Part shown: in pieces, positions 33,436-40,227 of the stretch
Layout of the letters: each line of letters opens with the position of its first letter
Numbering within the stretch: position 1 is the stretch's first letter
Assembly (NCBI GenBank): GCA_016201105.1
Contig: JACQDN010000034.1
Coordinates: forward strand, 1-51,292
Length of the DNA: 51,292 nt
Reading direction: 5' to 3'
Source of the DNA: Pseudomonadota bacterium
GTDB lineage: Bacteria; Pseudomonadota; Alphaproteobacteria; Micropepsales; Micropepsaceae
Translations under genes and position numbers: made by a program
The notes under the pieces: model-generated
Databases searched by the model: none
What the model was told of the DNA's origin: nothing
What the model saw: the letters and a program-made list of their open reading frames with translations, nothing else

Positions 33436-34209
33436 ATGAAACTTGGCTTTGAAGAGGCTGCGGTCCCATTCCAGGGACCAACCCAGAGGGCGCGGTTCTG
33501 GACCGAATCCTGGGTGCGCGCACAGGTTTATTGTCCGCACTGCGGCAGGACCAACATCGAGAAATATACCAACAACAGGCCCGTCGCCGATTTCTTCTGC
33601 AGCTCGTGCAAGGAGGAATACGAGCTCAAGTCCCAAAAGAGCAAATTCGGTGTGAGAGTTGTCGACGGCGCGTTCCGCACGATGCGCGAGCGGCTTTCCG
33701 AGAGCAACAACCCCAATCTGATGCTAATGAACTACGATCTGGGATCGCTTAGCGTGAAGAATCTCTGCGTCGTACCCAAGCACTTCTTCGTTCAGGAGAT
33801 CATCGAGAAGCGCAAACCGCTGGCGAAGACTGCGCGGCGCGCCGGCTGGGTCGGCTGCAACATTCTCCTCGGCCAGATTCCGGATTCGGGAAAGATATTC
33901 TTCGTCCGCGACGGCCAGGAGCTTCCAAAAAAGGAGGTTCTGGAGAAGTGGCAGCGCACGTTGTTCCTTCGCGATGAGGCCACGGAAGCACGAGGCTGGC
34001 TCATCGAAGTCATGAAGTGCGTCGAACTTCTCGGCCAGCAGGAATTCGAGCTAGACGACGTATACGCGTTCGAGAATCGGTTGAGCGGAATCTATCCCGG
34101 CAACAACAACGTCCGGCCCAAAATCCGCCAACAGCTGCAGGTGTTGCGCGACAACGGATACCTGGAATTCATGTCGCGCGGACACTATCGCTTGCGCGCG
34201 AGCAGCTGA
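33436..34209 (+). CDS. dpnI: DpnI-like methyl-directed restriction endonuclease
   Basis: A 257-residue homologue of DpnI, the enzyme that cuts GATC only when the adenine is methylated. The PD-(D/E)XK active site is intact: D52 in NRPVADFFC, E63 and K65 in EEYELKSQ. Four zinc-binding cysteines are present (C33, C36, C55, C58). KPLAKTARRAGWVGCNI and RIF-type IFFVRDGQ match DpnI closely, and the C-terminal winged-helix methyl-DNA-reading domain is present (RPKIRQQLQVLRDNGYLEFMSRGHYRL). Length equals DpnI's. No methyltransferase is nearby, as expected for a type IIM enzyme; the host must therefore lack Dam-type GATC methylation, which fits alphaproteobacteria whose CcrM methylates GANTC. Confidence 0.93.
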   Translation: MKLGFEEAAVPFQGPTQRARFWTESWVRAQVYCPHCGRTNIEKYTNNRPVADFFCSSCKEEYELKSQKSKFGVRVVDGAFRTMRERLSESNNPNLMLMNYDLGSLSVKNLCVVPKHFFVQEIIEKRKPLAKTARRAGWVGCNILLGQIPDSGKIFFVRDGQELPKKEVLEKWQRTLFLRDEATEARGWLIEVMKCVELLGQQEFELDDVYAFENRLSGIYPGNNNVRPKIRQQLQVLRDNGYLEFMSRGHYRLRASS

Positions 34210-34367
34210 TCGTCCTCCTCTGATCCTTCAACATCTTCGCTGCGAAGGGGCGTGATGTGCCGGAAGCCGCAATGCGGGCAATCGTCGTCGCACATTGCAT
34301 CCCACACGTCCGTCCATTCCTTAGCGCAGCGGGGACACTGATAGCGGTTGACGAACCGCATCGGCAT
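34185..34367 (-). CDS. Small double zinc-ribbon protein
   Basis: A 60-residue protein with two CxxC pairs (YQCPRCAKEW and DDDCPHCGFRH) plus the WTDVWD core seen in small zinc-ribbon proteins widespread in proteobacteria. ATG 34367 follows GGAGCGACC; 34361 is an alternative. It converges with the DpnI-like gene and overlaps its 3' end by 25 bases. Function unknown. Confidence 0.72.
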   Translation of the reverse strand: MPMRFVNRYQCPRCAKEWTDVWDAMCDDDCPHCGFRHITPLRSEDVEGSEEDDQLLARKR

Positions 34368-34495
34368 GGTCGCTCCAACTCCGCAGGGCGAGGTTAGCGC
34401 GGGGACGACGGCGGAGTTTGTCAGCGGCGGGATTCGGTCTGTGACAAAGGATCCCAACTGTATCCGAAAAAAGGACGGGTGCAGGTGACGCGCAT

Positions 34496-34542
34496 CCTCC
34501 CCGAATTCTGCTGCGCAGATTTCGACCCTCCCGAGGGAGGGT
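34496..34542. repeat. Dispersed palindromic repeat, family A
   Basis: cctccccgaattctgc followed by gcagatttcgaccctccc and gagggagggt. It is preceded by tgcaggtgacgcgca, shared with the copy at 37387. It ends 10 bases before the promoter of the toxin-antitoxin operon. Confidence 0.8.
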
Positions 34543-34551
34543 GGAGAGCGC

Positions 34552-34584
34552 TTGACAGTGTGTATCAATTCTGATACACACTGT
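34552..34584 (+). promoter_or_regulatory. Promoter and dyad operator of the first HigBA-like module
   Basis: TTGACA (34552-34557) overlaps a perfect dyad with 13-bp arms acagtgtgtatca / tgatacacactgt (34555-34567 and 34572-34584). A 17-base spacer gives a -10 of TACACA (34575-34580) and a start site at about the ATG (34587), so the transcript is probably leaderless and autorepressed. Confidence 0.75.
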
Positions 34585-34586
34585 CC

Positions 34587-34934
34587 ATGATCGCGAAGAA
34601 GATCGCGGTGGTGTTCTTTGCGAGCGGGTCCGGCACGGAGCCGGTGCGCGATTGGCTGAAGAGTCTGGCCAAGGCGGATCGCGTGAAGATCGGCGAGGAC
34701 ATTCGCACGGTCGAGTTCGGCTGGCCCATCGGGATGCCGGTGTGCAAGCCGCTGGGTCAGGGCCTTTACGAAGTGCGAACGGCGCTGAAGGACAGGATCG
34801 CGCGTGTTCTGTTCGGAATCATGGACGGCGAGATGGTCCTGGTTCATGGCTTCATCAAGAAGTCGCAAGCCACACCGAAAGACGACCTCGATCTCGCGCG
34901 CAAACGCTTAAGGCAATTCAGGAGCAGGTCATGA
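34587..34934 (+). CDS. HigB-like toxin (phage Gp49/RelE superfamily)
   Basis: A 115-residue toxin with the family features FFASGSGTEPVRDWLKSL, VEFGWPIGMPVCKPLGQGLYEVRT, a basic strand RIARVLFGI, and VLVHGFIKKSQATPKDDLDLARKR. Such proteins cleave mRNA on the ribosome. The ATG follows the dyad operator directly. Its stop overlaps the antitoxin's ATG (ATGA). Confidence 0.9.
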   Translation: MIAKKIAVVFFASGSGTEPVRDWLKSLAKADRVKIGEDIRTVEFGWPIGMPVCKPLGQGLYEVRTALKDRIARVLFGIMDGEMVLVHGFIKKSQATPKDDLDLARKRLRQFRSRS

Positions 34935-35227
34935 AGCGGAAAAATCCCTATCGGGGGTCTCGGTTCGAGGATTTCCTCGACGAGGAAGGCATTCTCGAAG
35001 ACGTGACGATGACCGCCACCAAGCGCGTGCTGTCCTGGCGCATCGCCCAGCTGATGAAGCGGCAGAACGTGACCAAGTCCATGCTGGCCAAGCGCATGCG
35101 AACCAGCAGGGCCGCGCTCGACCGTCTGCTGGACGAGAACAATACCTCCGTCACCTTGCAGACGATGGGACGCGCCGCCGCCGCGTTGGGCAAGCAGCTT
35201 TCGGTCACGTTGAAGGACACTGCTTAG
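34931..35227 (+). CDS. HTH (XRE/HigA-like) antitoxin
   Basis: A 98-residue antitoxin. An HTH occupies the second half (VLSWRIAQLMKRQNVTKSMLAKRMRTSRAALDRLLDENNTSVTLQTMGRAAAAL). The N-terminal part (YRGSRFEDFLDEEGILEDV) is acidic and probably binds the toxin. It overlaps the toxin gene by 4 bases, in the reverse order typical of higBA. It probably binds the upstream dyad. Confidence 0.9.
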   Translation: MKRKNPYRGSRFEDFLDEEGILEDVTMTATKRVLSWRIAQLMKRQNVTKSMLAKRMRTSRAALDRLLDENNTSVTLQTMGRAAAALGKQLSVTLKDTA

Positions 35228-35258
35228 AGCGGGGGATTGCGCGCAGGGTCGTGCAAAT

Positions 35259-35370
35259 CCTCCCCGGAAAATCCAAAGGATTTTTCGACCCTCCCGGGGG
35301 AGGCGAGCAAGTGGTCCAAATCCTCCCCGAAATTTGCGTGCCGCAAATTTCGACCCTCCCAAGGGAGGGT
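35259..35370. repeat. Two tandem family A repeats
   Basis: 35259-35303 (cctccccggaaaatccaaag, then gatttttcgaccctcccggg) and 35322-35370 (cctccccgaaatttgcgtgc, then cgcaaatttcgaccctccca) lie between the antitoxin gene and the DUF2277 gene in the same orientation. They could act as a bidirectional terminator for the convergent genes. Confidence 0.8.
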
Positions 35371-35378
35371 GGGTTCGG

Positions 35379-35660
35379 TTAAGCGCTCGGCGCCGCTCCA
35401 AACCGTTTCGCCGAACGCACCTTGGCCTTTGCGGCCTCGGTCGCGCGGTCGCGGGGTGGGGCGTTGCTGACGAGGTCGGCGAGCAGGTGATGCGCCGCGT
35501 GCGTCACGTCGGCCACTGCGCGGGCGAACGCCGCTTCGTTCTGTTTCGACGGCCGGTTGAAGCCGCTCAGCTTGCGCACGAACTGCAGCGACGAGGCCTG
35601 GATCTCGTCATGCGTCGCCGGCGGTTTGAAGTTGTGCAGGGTTTTGATGTTGCGGCACAT
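35379..35660 (-). CDS. DUF2277-family protein
   Basis: A 93-residue protein with the family's start MCRNIKTLHNFKPPATHDEI and RKLSGFNRPSKQNEAAF. Invariant CRNI and the FNRPS segment are present. No membrane segment; function unknown. GGAGCC lies upstream of the ATG. Confidence 0.88.
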   Translation of the reverse strand: MCRNIKTLHNFKPPATHDEIQASSLQFVRKLSGFNRPSKQNEAAFARAVADVTHAAHHLLADLVSNAPPRDRATEAAKAKVRSAKRFGAAPSA

Positions 35661-35712
35661 GGCGGGGGCTCCTTTGTGCCGAGCTTAGCGTTTGTTGTGA
35701 TGGCGCGGCATG

Positions 35713-35765
35713 CCCCCTCCCCGAAATTTGCTGCGCAAATTTCGACCCTCCCTCAAGGGGAGGGT
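35713..35765. repeat. Dispersed palindromic repeat, family A
   Basis: ccccctccccgaaatttgct, then gcgcaaatttcgaccctccctcaaggggagggt. A half copy (tgcaggtgacgcatatcctc, then cccgaa) follows at 35769-35796. Confidence 0.8.
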
Positions 35766-35897
35766 CGGTGCAGGTGACGCATATCCTCCCCGAAGCACCG
35801 ATAGATTTTGTTGGAAAGAGCGGGCGAGACGATCCTATTGGCCATACAAAGGAACTATACTTCTGGAGGGCACGTTTTGTATTGCGAGGAGTCCCTC

Positions 35898-36350
35898 ATG
35901 TCCCGCGCCTTCGTCAAGGAAATGGAGACGGCCGAGCCGCCGCCGGAACGGCTGGTGAGCGAAGGGCCCAACCTCGTCACGCAGGCGGGCTATGCGCAGA
36001 TCGCGGCGCGGGTGGAGCAGCTCGAAGCGGCGCTGAAGGACAATCCCGGCGAACTGGCGCGCGAAACGCTGGAGCGCGATTTGCGCTACTGGCAGGTGCA
36101 GAAGGCGAGCGCGGAGATCGTGCCGCCGTCGCACGAGGACGCGGTCGCGTTCGGCTCGCGCGTGACCGTCGTGCGGGGCGGGCGCGAGCAGACGTTCCGC
36201 ATCGTCGGCGAGGACGAAGCCGATCCGGCGCACGGGCTGGTGAACTTTCGCGCACCGCTGGCCGATGCGGTGCTGGGCGCGCAGGTGGGGGAGATTGTCG
36301 AGGCGGGGGCGCCGTTGGGGGAGATCGCGATTTTGAAGATCGAGAATTAG
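35898..36350 (+). CDS. GreA/GreB-family transcription elongation factor
   Basis: A 150-residue protein. The N-terminal coiled coil is shorter than in GreA (VTQAGYAQIAARVEQLEAALKD ... LERDLRYWQVQKASAEIV), and the C-terminal FKBP-like domain has FGSRVTVVRGGREQTFRIVGEDEADPAHGLVNFRAPLADAVLGAQVGE. The acidic tip residues needed for cleavage stimulation in GreA/GreB are less clear. It may reactivate paused RNA polymerase or be a Gfh-like modulator. The ATG at 35898 follows GAGGAG. Confidence 0.86.
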   Translation: MSRAFVKEMETAEPPPERLVSEGPNLVTQAGYAQIAARVEQLEAALKDNPGELARETLERDLRYWQVQKASAEIVPPSHEDAVAFGSRVTVVRGGREQTFRIVGEDEADPAHGLVNFRAPLADAVLGAQVGEIVEAGAPLGEIAILKIEN

Positions 36351-36487
36351 CGAGCGGAACGCCGTGCTCGTTTTGTATCGGCGCCCGAGCGCCACGACGA
36401 ATCGATACAAAGTTTCGCGTTCGTCCGATGGATACCCGGAGAGACGGCATGTTAGAGGCAGGCGCGTATGAAGACGAGCGCCTTGCC

Positions 36488-36519
36488 TTGACAAATCGCA
36501 ATTTTGATATATATCAAAA
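36488..36519 (+). promoter_or_regulatory. Promoter and palindromic operator of the second HigBA-like module
   Basis: TTGACA (36488-36493) is followed by a perfect 18-bp palindrome ttttgatatatatcaaaa (36502-36519) that ends one base before the ATG. A -10 such as TATATC (36510-36515) falls inside it, so operator binding would block the promoter and the mRNA would have little or no leader. Confidence 0.75.
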
Positions 36520-36846
36520 ATGAGCTGGACGGTCGGCTTCGTGAACGCCGCAGCTGACGCTGAAGTCGCGGCCTTGCCGGAGGATATGATCGCACGCTTC
36601 TTGCGGATCGGCGATATGATCCGCGCGTCCGGCCTCATGGCCGTGCACGAGCCTTATGTGAAGCATCTTTCGGGGAAACTCTGGGAGATGCGCCTGAAGG
36701 GGCGTGACGGCATTGCGCGCTCGATTTATGTGGCGGCGTCGGGCCGGCGGATCATTGTACTGCGCACGTTCGTGAAGAAAACCGAAAAGACGCCGCGAAG
36801 CGAATTGGAGATCGCGTTCTCAAGGATGAAGGAAATACGGCCATGA
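36520..36846 (+). CDS. RelE/HigB-like toxin (phage Gp49 type)
   Basis: A 108-residue toxin with LPEDMIARFLRIGDMI, VKHLSGKLWEMRLKGRDGIARSIYV and VLRTFVKKTEKTPRSELEIAFSR, the classic Gp49/HigB pattern. It starts one base after the operator and overlaps the antitoxin gene by 4 bases. It is a distant relative of the toxin at 34587, not a recent duplicate. Confidence 0.9.
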   Translation: MSWTVGFVNAAADAEVAALPEDMIARFLRIGDMIRASGLMAVHEPYVKHLSGKLWEMRLKGRDGIARSIYVAASGRRIIVLRTFVKKTEKTPRSELEIAFSRMKEIRP

Positions 36847-37169
36847 GAAGCTTCGAAGCCTTCAAGCGGAAGATGCTCAAGAATCCAGTGGTGAGGGCAG
36901 AGTACGACCGCCTCGAAGAGGAATTCGCGCTCGCCGGCGAGCTGATTGCGGCGCGCTCGGCGGCCAAACTCAGCCAGGAAGAGGTCGCGCGCCGCATGGG
37001 CACGTCGCAATCTGCCGTTGCGCGCATGGAGAGCGGCCGTTCGCTCCCCTCGACGACGTCGCTGGTGAAGTATGCGCGGGCCGTGGGCCGGCGCGTGGAG
37101 ATCAAACTGACGAAGCCGGCGGGGCGCGGTGCAAGATCGAAGTCGCGTCCGGCACGCAGCGCGGCCTGA
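36843..37169 (+). CDS. XRE-family antitoxin
   Basis: A 108-residue HTH antitoxin (LIAARSAAKLSQEEVARRMGTSQSAVARMESGRSLPSTTSLVKYARAVGRRVEIKL) with a helical N-terminal part (FKRKMLKNPVVRAEYDRLEEEF) and a basic tail. Canonical partner of Gp49-type toxins. ATGA overlap with the toxin gene. Confidence 0.92.
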   Translation: MRSFEAFKRKMLKNPVVRAEYDRLEEEFALAGELIAARSAAKLSQEEVARRMGTSQSAVARMESGRSLPSTTSLVKYARAVGRRVEIKLTKPAGRGARSKSRPARSAA

Positions 37170-37238
37170 CGTTTAGCGCTGGTAGGACAAGGAAACAGTC
37201 GCGGTTTCGACCGTAGGCAATGGGCTTTCGGCGCTTCC

Positions 37239-37433
37239 CCTCACCCGAAATTTGCGTTCCGCAAATTTCGACCTCTCCACCCGCCTACGCTTCGCTTCGG
37301 CGCGGCAAGTGCGAACTCAAGGCACGCCGTAGCTTTAGCGAAGGCGGCGAGGGAGAGGTGATTGCGGTTGTGCAGGTGACGCGCATCCTCCCCGAAATTT
37401 GCTTTGCCAATTTCGACCCTCCCGAGGGAGGGT
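37239..37433. repeat. Two family A repeats
   Basis: 37239-37279 (cccctcacccgaaatttgcg and gcaaatttcgacctctcc) and 37387-37433 (cctccccgaaatttgctttg and caatttcgaccctcccgagg). The second copy has the tgcaggtgacgcgca leader also seen at 34480. No gene lies in the 270-base gap. Confidence 0.75.
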
Positions 37434-37443
37434 GGAGTCGTTT

Positions 37444-37908
37444 TCACGCCGGCGGCGCCAGGTTTTCTCTTTCGAACGACGCGATCGCAGTTTCGCGCGA
37501 GACTTCGCCCACGACGAGGCCGCCATAGATGCGGTCGGGCTCCAGATAGACCGCGACGCCCTCCACGAAGCGCGGCGCCTTCTGCGGCAGACGCACCACC
37601 TGGCGCATCCACACCGGCACGTGGGTGTCGGCGCAATCGTGGAAGCCAGCGATCACGTCCCCGCCGCGCGGCCCGTGCAGGAATTTCTCCATGTAACCGC
37701 CTTCGAGCGCGCGACCGAACAAGTGGCCGATTTCCGTGCCCGTCATGCGCACGCGCAGCCTGGGCGCCGCGTCGCTGCGCTCGATATCGAGAATGAAGAT
37801 GTGGGGCAGCAGCGCTGGATCGATGTCCTTCGGGTCGACCGCAGCGGCGTCCCTGACGGAAAGAAAATAATCGGCAAGCCTGCGAAGTTTCGTGTCCACG
37901 AAGCGCAC
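37444..37908 (-). CDS. PAS_5-domain protein
   Basis: A 154-residue protein of the PAS_5 family, common in alphaproteobacteria: LADYFLSVRDAAAVDPKDIDPALLPHIFILDIE, RVRMTGTEIGHLFGRALEGG, and VVRLPQKAPRFVEGVAVYLEP. It is a stand-alone sensor domain without an output domain. The start is GTG at 37908 or GTG at 37899; GCAGGA lies upstream. A 15-bp tandem repeat sits directly upstream of the start. Confidence 0.82.
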   Translation of the reverse strand: MRFVDTKLRRLADYFLSVRDAAAVDPKDIDPALLPHIFILDIERSDAAPRLRVRMTGTEIGHLFGRALEGGYMEKFLHGPRGGDVIAGFHDCADTHVPVWMRQVVRLPQKAPRFVEGVAVYLEPDRIYGGLVVGEVSRETAIASFERENLAPPA

Positions 37909-37913
37909 TCCTG

Positions 37914-37957
37914 CCTGAATTTCCGGGGCCTGAATTTCCGGGGCCTAAATTTCCGGC
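37914..37957. repeat. 15-bp tandem repeat next to the PAS gene start
   Basis: Three units of cctgaatttccgggg (37914-37928, 37929-37943, and 37944-37957 with a t-to-a change and shorter end). It lies in the untranslated leader of the minus-strand PAS_5 gene, ending 5 bases before its GTG. Confidence 0.85.
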
Positions 37958-38093
37958 AGTCTTCATTCCAATGACCGCGATTCTACACCTGTTGTCCGTC
38001 GCTGTCCCGGTTTCGCGCAGTGGCGGGGTGAGATATTCGGTTAGCGCTTTCGCAGACAAATAAGCCTATGGTGCTGCCAACCCCGAGGACATC

Positions 38094-38291
38094 ATGGACC
38101 GTATGCCGTCGAAGTCGGATCTGACTTCGCCAGAATTTATTTCTCTGCGAGAGATCGTGTCGGCGAGTTTCATGAGTCGCGGCTCGCTGCCGAATGCGCG
38201 GCGGTTGCGGTTGATCGAATTGGGATTGATCAAGAATTCACTCGGCGGCGTGGTGGCGACGCCGGCGGGGCGCATCGTGGCGCGGCAGTAG
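38094..38291 (+). CDS. Small hypothetical protein
   Basis: A 65-residue protein (SPEFISLREIVSASFMSRGSLPNARRLRLIELGLIKNSLGGVVATPAGRIVAR). The pattern resembles one half of a winged helix: helix, R-LRLIELGLI, and a wing GGVVATPAGR. GAGGACATC precedes the ATG. It is followed by a strong terminator, which supports expression. No family recognised. Confidence 0.6.
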   Translation: MDRMPSKSDLTSPEFISLREIVSASFMSRGSLPNARRLRLIELGLIKNSLGGVVATPAGRIVARQ

Positions 38292-38318
38292 ATTCGTTTA
38301 TCTAAAACCCCAACTGTC

Positions 38319-38362
38319 ATCGCCCGCGAGCGGGGGAACTCGGCGCGCTCGCGGGCGATTTT
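38319..38362 (+). terminator. Intrinsic terminator after the small gene
   Basis: atcgcccgcgagcg (38319-38332) pairs perfectly with cgctcgcgggcgat (38346-38359), a 14-bp GC-rich stem, followed by a short T-run. Confidence 0.7.
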
Positions 38363-38667
38363 CCGATGTAAAATCCCGCAAAATCATGTATAGTTTCCGC
38401 CATGGGGAGCGATCCACCTTTCTAGGATGGCGGCAAAGCCGCCGAGCGCAAAACCACCTGCGCCCAATTTTGGCAGCGCTCGCGCATCATGCGCGGCAAT
38501 GTTGTGGGCGCAGAGAACGGTGTGTGCACTCCCTTCCCGCTGACGCACCCTATGATTCCTTATCCCGACTTCTTCCGATCGATTGCGCGCCAGATCATGC
38601 GCCACTCGTGACCGACGGGATTTTCATCGGCAAAATTCCGGGCAAACCCCGGCTTTTTTCGCGCTCA

Positions 38668-38696
38668 TTGTAATTTAACCGGCAAGCCTCTATGTA
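38668..38696 (+). promoter_or_regulatory. Promoter of cold-shock gene 1
   Basis: TTGTAA (38668-38673), 17-base spacer, TATGTA (38691-38696). The predicted start near 38703 gives a leader of about 158 nt. The remainder of the 38363-38667 gap holds no recognisable gene. Confidence 0.6.
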
Positions 38697-38702
38697 GGGC
38701 CC

Positions 38703-38860
38703 ACGTGGTTCTTACGTCCAATGACGAAGCGCTTCTGTTGATACGACCCGCTTCGTTGCGCGCCGAACCAGCCGGAAAACTTCCATAAGACCGATGTTAT
38801 TGTTTCCACGTCCGTTCGCGCATGTCGCGCGCGCGGAACCCGATGCTTAAAGGAAAACAA
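38703..38860 (+). promoter_or_regulatory. Long structured 5' leader of cold-shock gene 1
   Basis: Shares two blocks with the leader of the second cold-shock gene: gacgaagcgc plus ctgttgatac (38723-38744, 138 nt before the ATG) and catgtcgc..gcgcggaa (38821-38838, 40 nt before the ATG). A local hairpin pairs acgaagcg (38724-38731) with cgcttcgt (38749-38756). Similar lengths and placement suggest a conserved RNA element such as the temperature-responsive leader of cspA. Confidence 0.6.
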
Positions 38861-39064
38861 ATGGCTATCGGAACAGTGAAGTTCTTCAACACCACCAAGG
38901 GATTTGGATTCATTTCGCCGGAAGGCGGAGCCAAGGACGTGTTCGTGCACGCCAGCGCCGTGGAAGCGGCCGGCCTGCGCACGCTCTCGGAAGGCCAGAA
39001 AGTGTCGTTCGACATCCAGCCGGATGCGCGCGGCTCCAAGGCCACCAATCTCAAGGCGGTCTAA
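38861..39064 (+). CDS. Cold-shock protein (CspA family), copy 1
   Basis: A 67-residue single-domain cold-shock RNA chaperone. RNP1 KGFGFIS and RNP2 DVFVHAS are intact; start AIGTVKFFN. An AAAGGA precedes the ATG. It binds single-stranded RNA and resolves structure. Followed by a hairpin terminator and a small charged protein gene. Confidence 0.95.
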   Translation: MAIGTVKFFNTTKGFGFISPEGGAKDVFVHASAVEAAGLRTLSEGQKVSFDIQPDARGSKATNLKAV

Positions 39065-39075
39065 GCTGAATTCGG

Positions 39076-39116
39076 CGCGGGCGTCGGAGATTTTCTCTGC
39101 CGCCCGCGTCGGTTTT
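39076..39116 (+). terminator. Imperfect intrinsic terminator after cold-shock gene 1
   Basis: cgcgggcg (39076-39083) pairs with cgcccgcg (39101-39108); inner bases add an imperfect extension; T-rich tail at 39113-39116. Confidence 0.55.
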
Positions 39117-39146
39117 CGCAGACGCTTTCAACAACAGGAGGTCCGC

Positions 39147-39434
39147 ATGGCGGACCGCTCAGACAACTCCTCCACCCGCACGAACATCAGCCCACCTCAT
39201 CGCGATCGCGACGGCGCGCGCCGCCGCGCGGAAAGCCAATTCGTCGTCGCCGAACGGCGCGACACGCAGATCAAAAAAGAGCTGGAGGCCGAGCGCGCCG
39301 CCAGCGACGCCAAGACCGCCAAGCTGCGCGCGCTGCGCATGGCGAAGGAAGAAGAAGACCGCAAGGCGGCCGAAAACGAACCCGCGCCGGCGCCGAAAGT
39401 GAAAAAGGCCAAGACCGTGCGGATTTGGGTCTAA
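39147..39434 (+). CDS. Small highly charged coiled-coil protein, copy 1
   Basis: A 95-residue protein, basic and acidic residues alternating, mainly helical (RRRAESQFVVAERRDTQIKKELEAERAASDAKTAKLRALRMAKEEEDRK). It is paralogous to 39642-39932. AGGAGG precedes the ATG. No signal peptide. A nucleic-acid- or ribosome-associated role is possible but unproven. Confidence 0.72.
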   Translation: MADRSDNSSTRTNISPPHRDRDGARRRAESQFVVAERRDTQIKKELEAERAASDAKTAKLRALRMAKEEEDRKAAENEPAPAPKVKKAKTVRIWV

Positions 39435-39641
39435 ACCCTCTCATAAGTTTATTTTCCTACTCAGCCCACAGCTTCGCTCTCACTTCCGTCTCCCCGCCGC
39501 GGCACCGCGTGCTATAAGAATCTGGCAGCGCGCGGGATGCGCGCGCGGTTTCAGTTCTCAAGCGTTACTTTTTACAGGCGCGTGCGCGTTCCGCGATGGT
39601 CGCGGGGACATGCGGCGCGCCGGTTCACAGAAAGCCCTTTC

Positions 39642-39932
39642 ATGGCCGACGACGATCGCCGCGATCTCGCACGCAAAAAGGCCCAGACCCATTTCACCGC
39701 CAGCGAAGCGCGCGACGCATTGGTGAAGCAAGAAATCGAGAAAGAGCGCGCGGCGGTGGCGGCCAAGACGGCGAAGCTCAGAGCGCTGCGCCTGGCCAAG
39801 GAAGCCCAGGACAAGATCGAGGCCGAGAAGCAGGCGGTCGAGAAGGCCGCGACCAAGGCGGCCGAGAAAGCCGCCAAGCGCAAGTCCGCCAAGGACGCGA
39901 AGGCCTCGGCCAAGGCGGCAGCCAAGACCTGA
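39642..39932 (+). CDS. Small highly charged coiled-coil protein, copy 2
   Basis: A 96-residue paralogue of 39147-39434: ARKKAQTHFTASEARDALVKQEIEKERAAVAAKTAKLRALRLAKE, then a Lys/Ala-rich tail resembling histone H1-like proteins. Shared core: E..RD...K.E.E.ERAA..AKTAKLRALR.AKE. No clear ribosome-binding site was seen before the ATG at 39642. Confidence 0.72.
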   Translation: MADDDRRDLARKKAQTHFTASEARDALVKQEIEKERAAVAAKTAKLRALRLAKEAQDKIEAEKQAVEKAATKAAEKAAKRKSAKDAKASAKAAAKT

Positions 39933-40035
39933 CAAGCCCAAAACCCTGCAAGCCCAAACCAACGAAGCTAAGGATTTTGCTGAGCTTTTGTCAGCTTTTG
40001 CCTGACCTTTGCCGGCGCCCCCGCTCGGGCCCCGA

Positions 40036-40064
40036 TTGTCATTACAGCCGGGGGGGACTATATC
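40036..40064 (+). promoter_or_regulatory. Promoter of cold-shock gene 2
   Basis: TTGTCA (40036-40041), 17-base spacer, TATATC (40059-40064). The predicted start near 40071 gives a leader of about 157 nt, matching cold-shock gene 1. Confidence 0.65.
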
Positions 40065-40070
40065 GCGGAA

Positions 40071-40227
40071 CACGCTTGACGGCGTCCGTCAGACGAAGCG
40101 CACCTGTTGATACCCGACCCGCCTTACGTGCGCGCCTGGACGAGACAGCCGAACTTCCCTCCCTGATCCGTCGCTGAGCGCCCGCGCAGGCATGTCGCTT
40201 GCGCGGAAACACTGAGCAGGAAGTGCA
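40071..40227 (+). promoter_or_regulatory. Long structured 5' leader of cold-shock gene 2
   Basis: gacgaagcgc plus ctgttgatac (40092-40113, 136 nt before the ATG) and catgtcgcttgcgcggaa (40191-40208, 37 nt before the ATG) match the leader of cold-shock gene 1. The intervening sequence diverges. A hairpin can form from gcgcac (40098-40103) and the downstream gtgcgc, a different pairing from copy 1. Confidence 0.6.

Noticed and set aside
38386..38673. 95-codon plus-strand frame upstream of cold-shock gene 1
   Set aside because: No ribosome-binding site or motif, composition unlike neighbours, and it overlaps the csp promoter.
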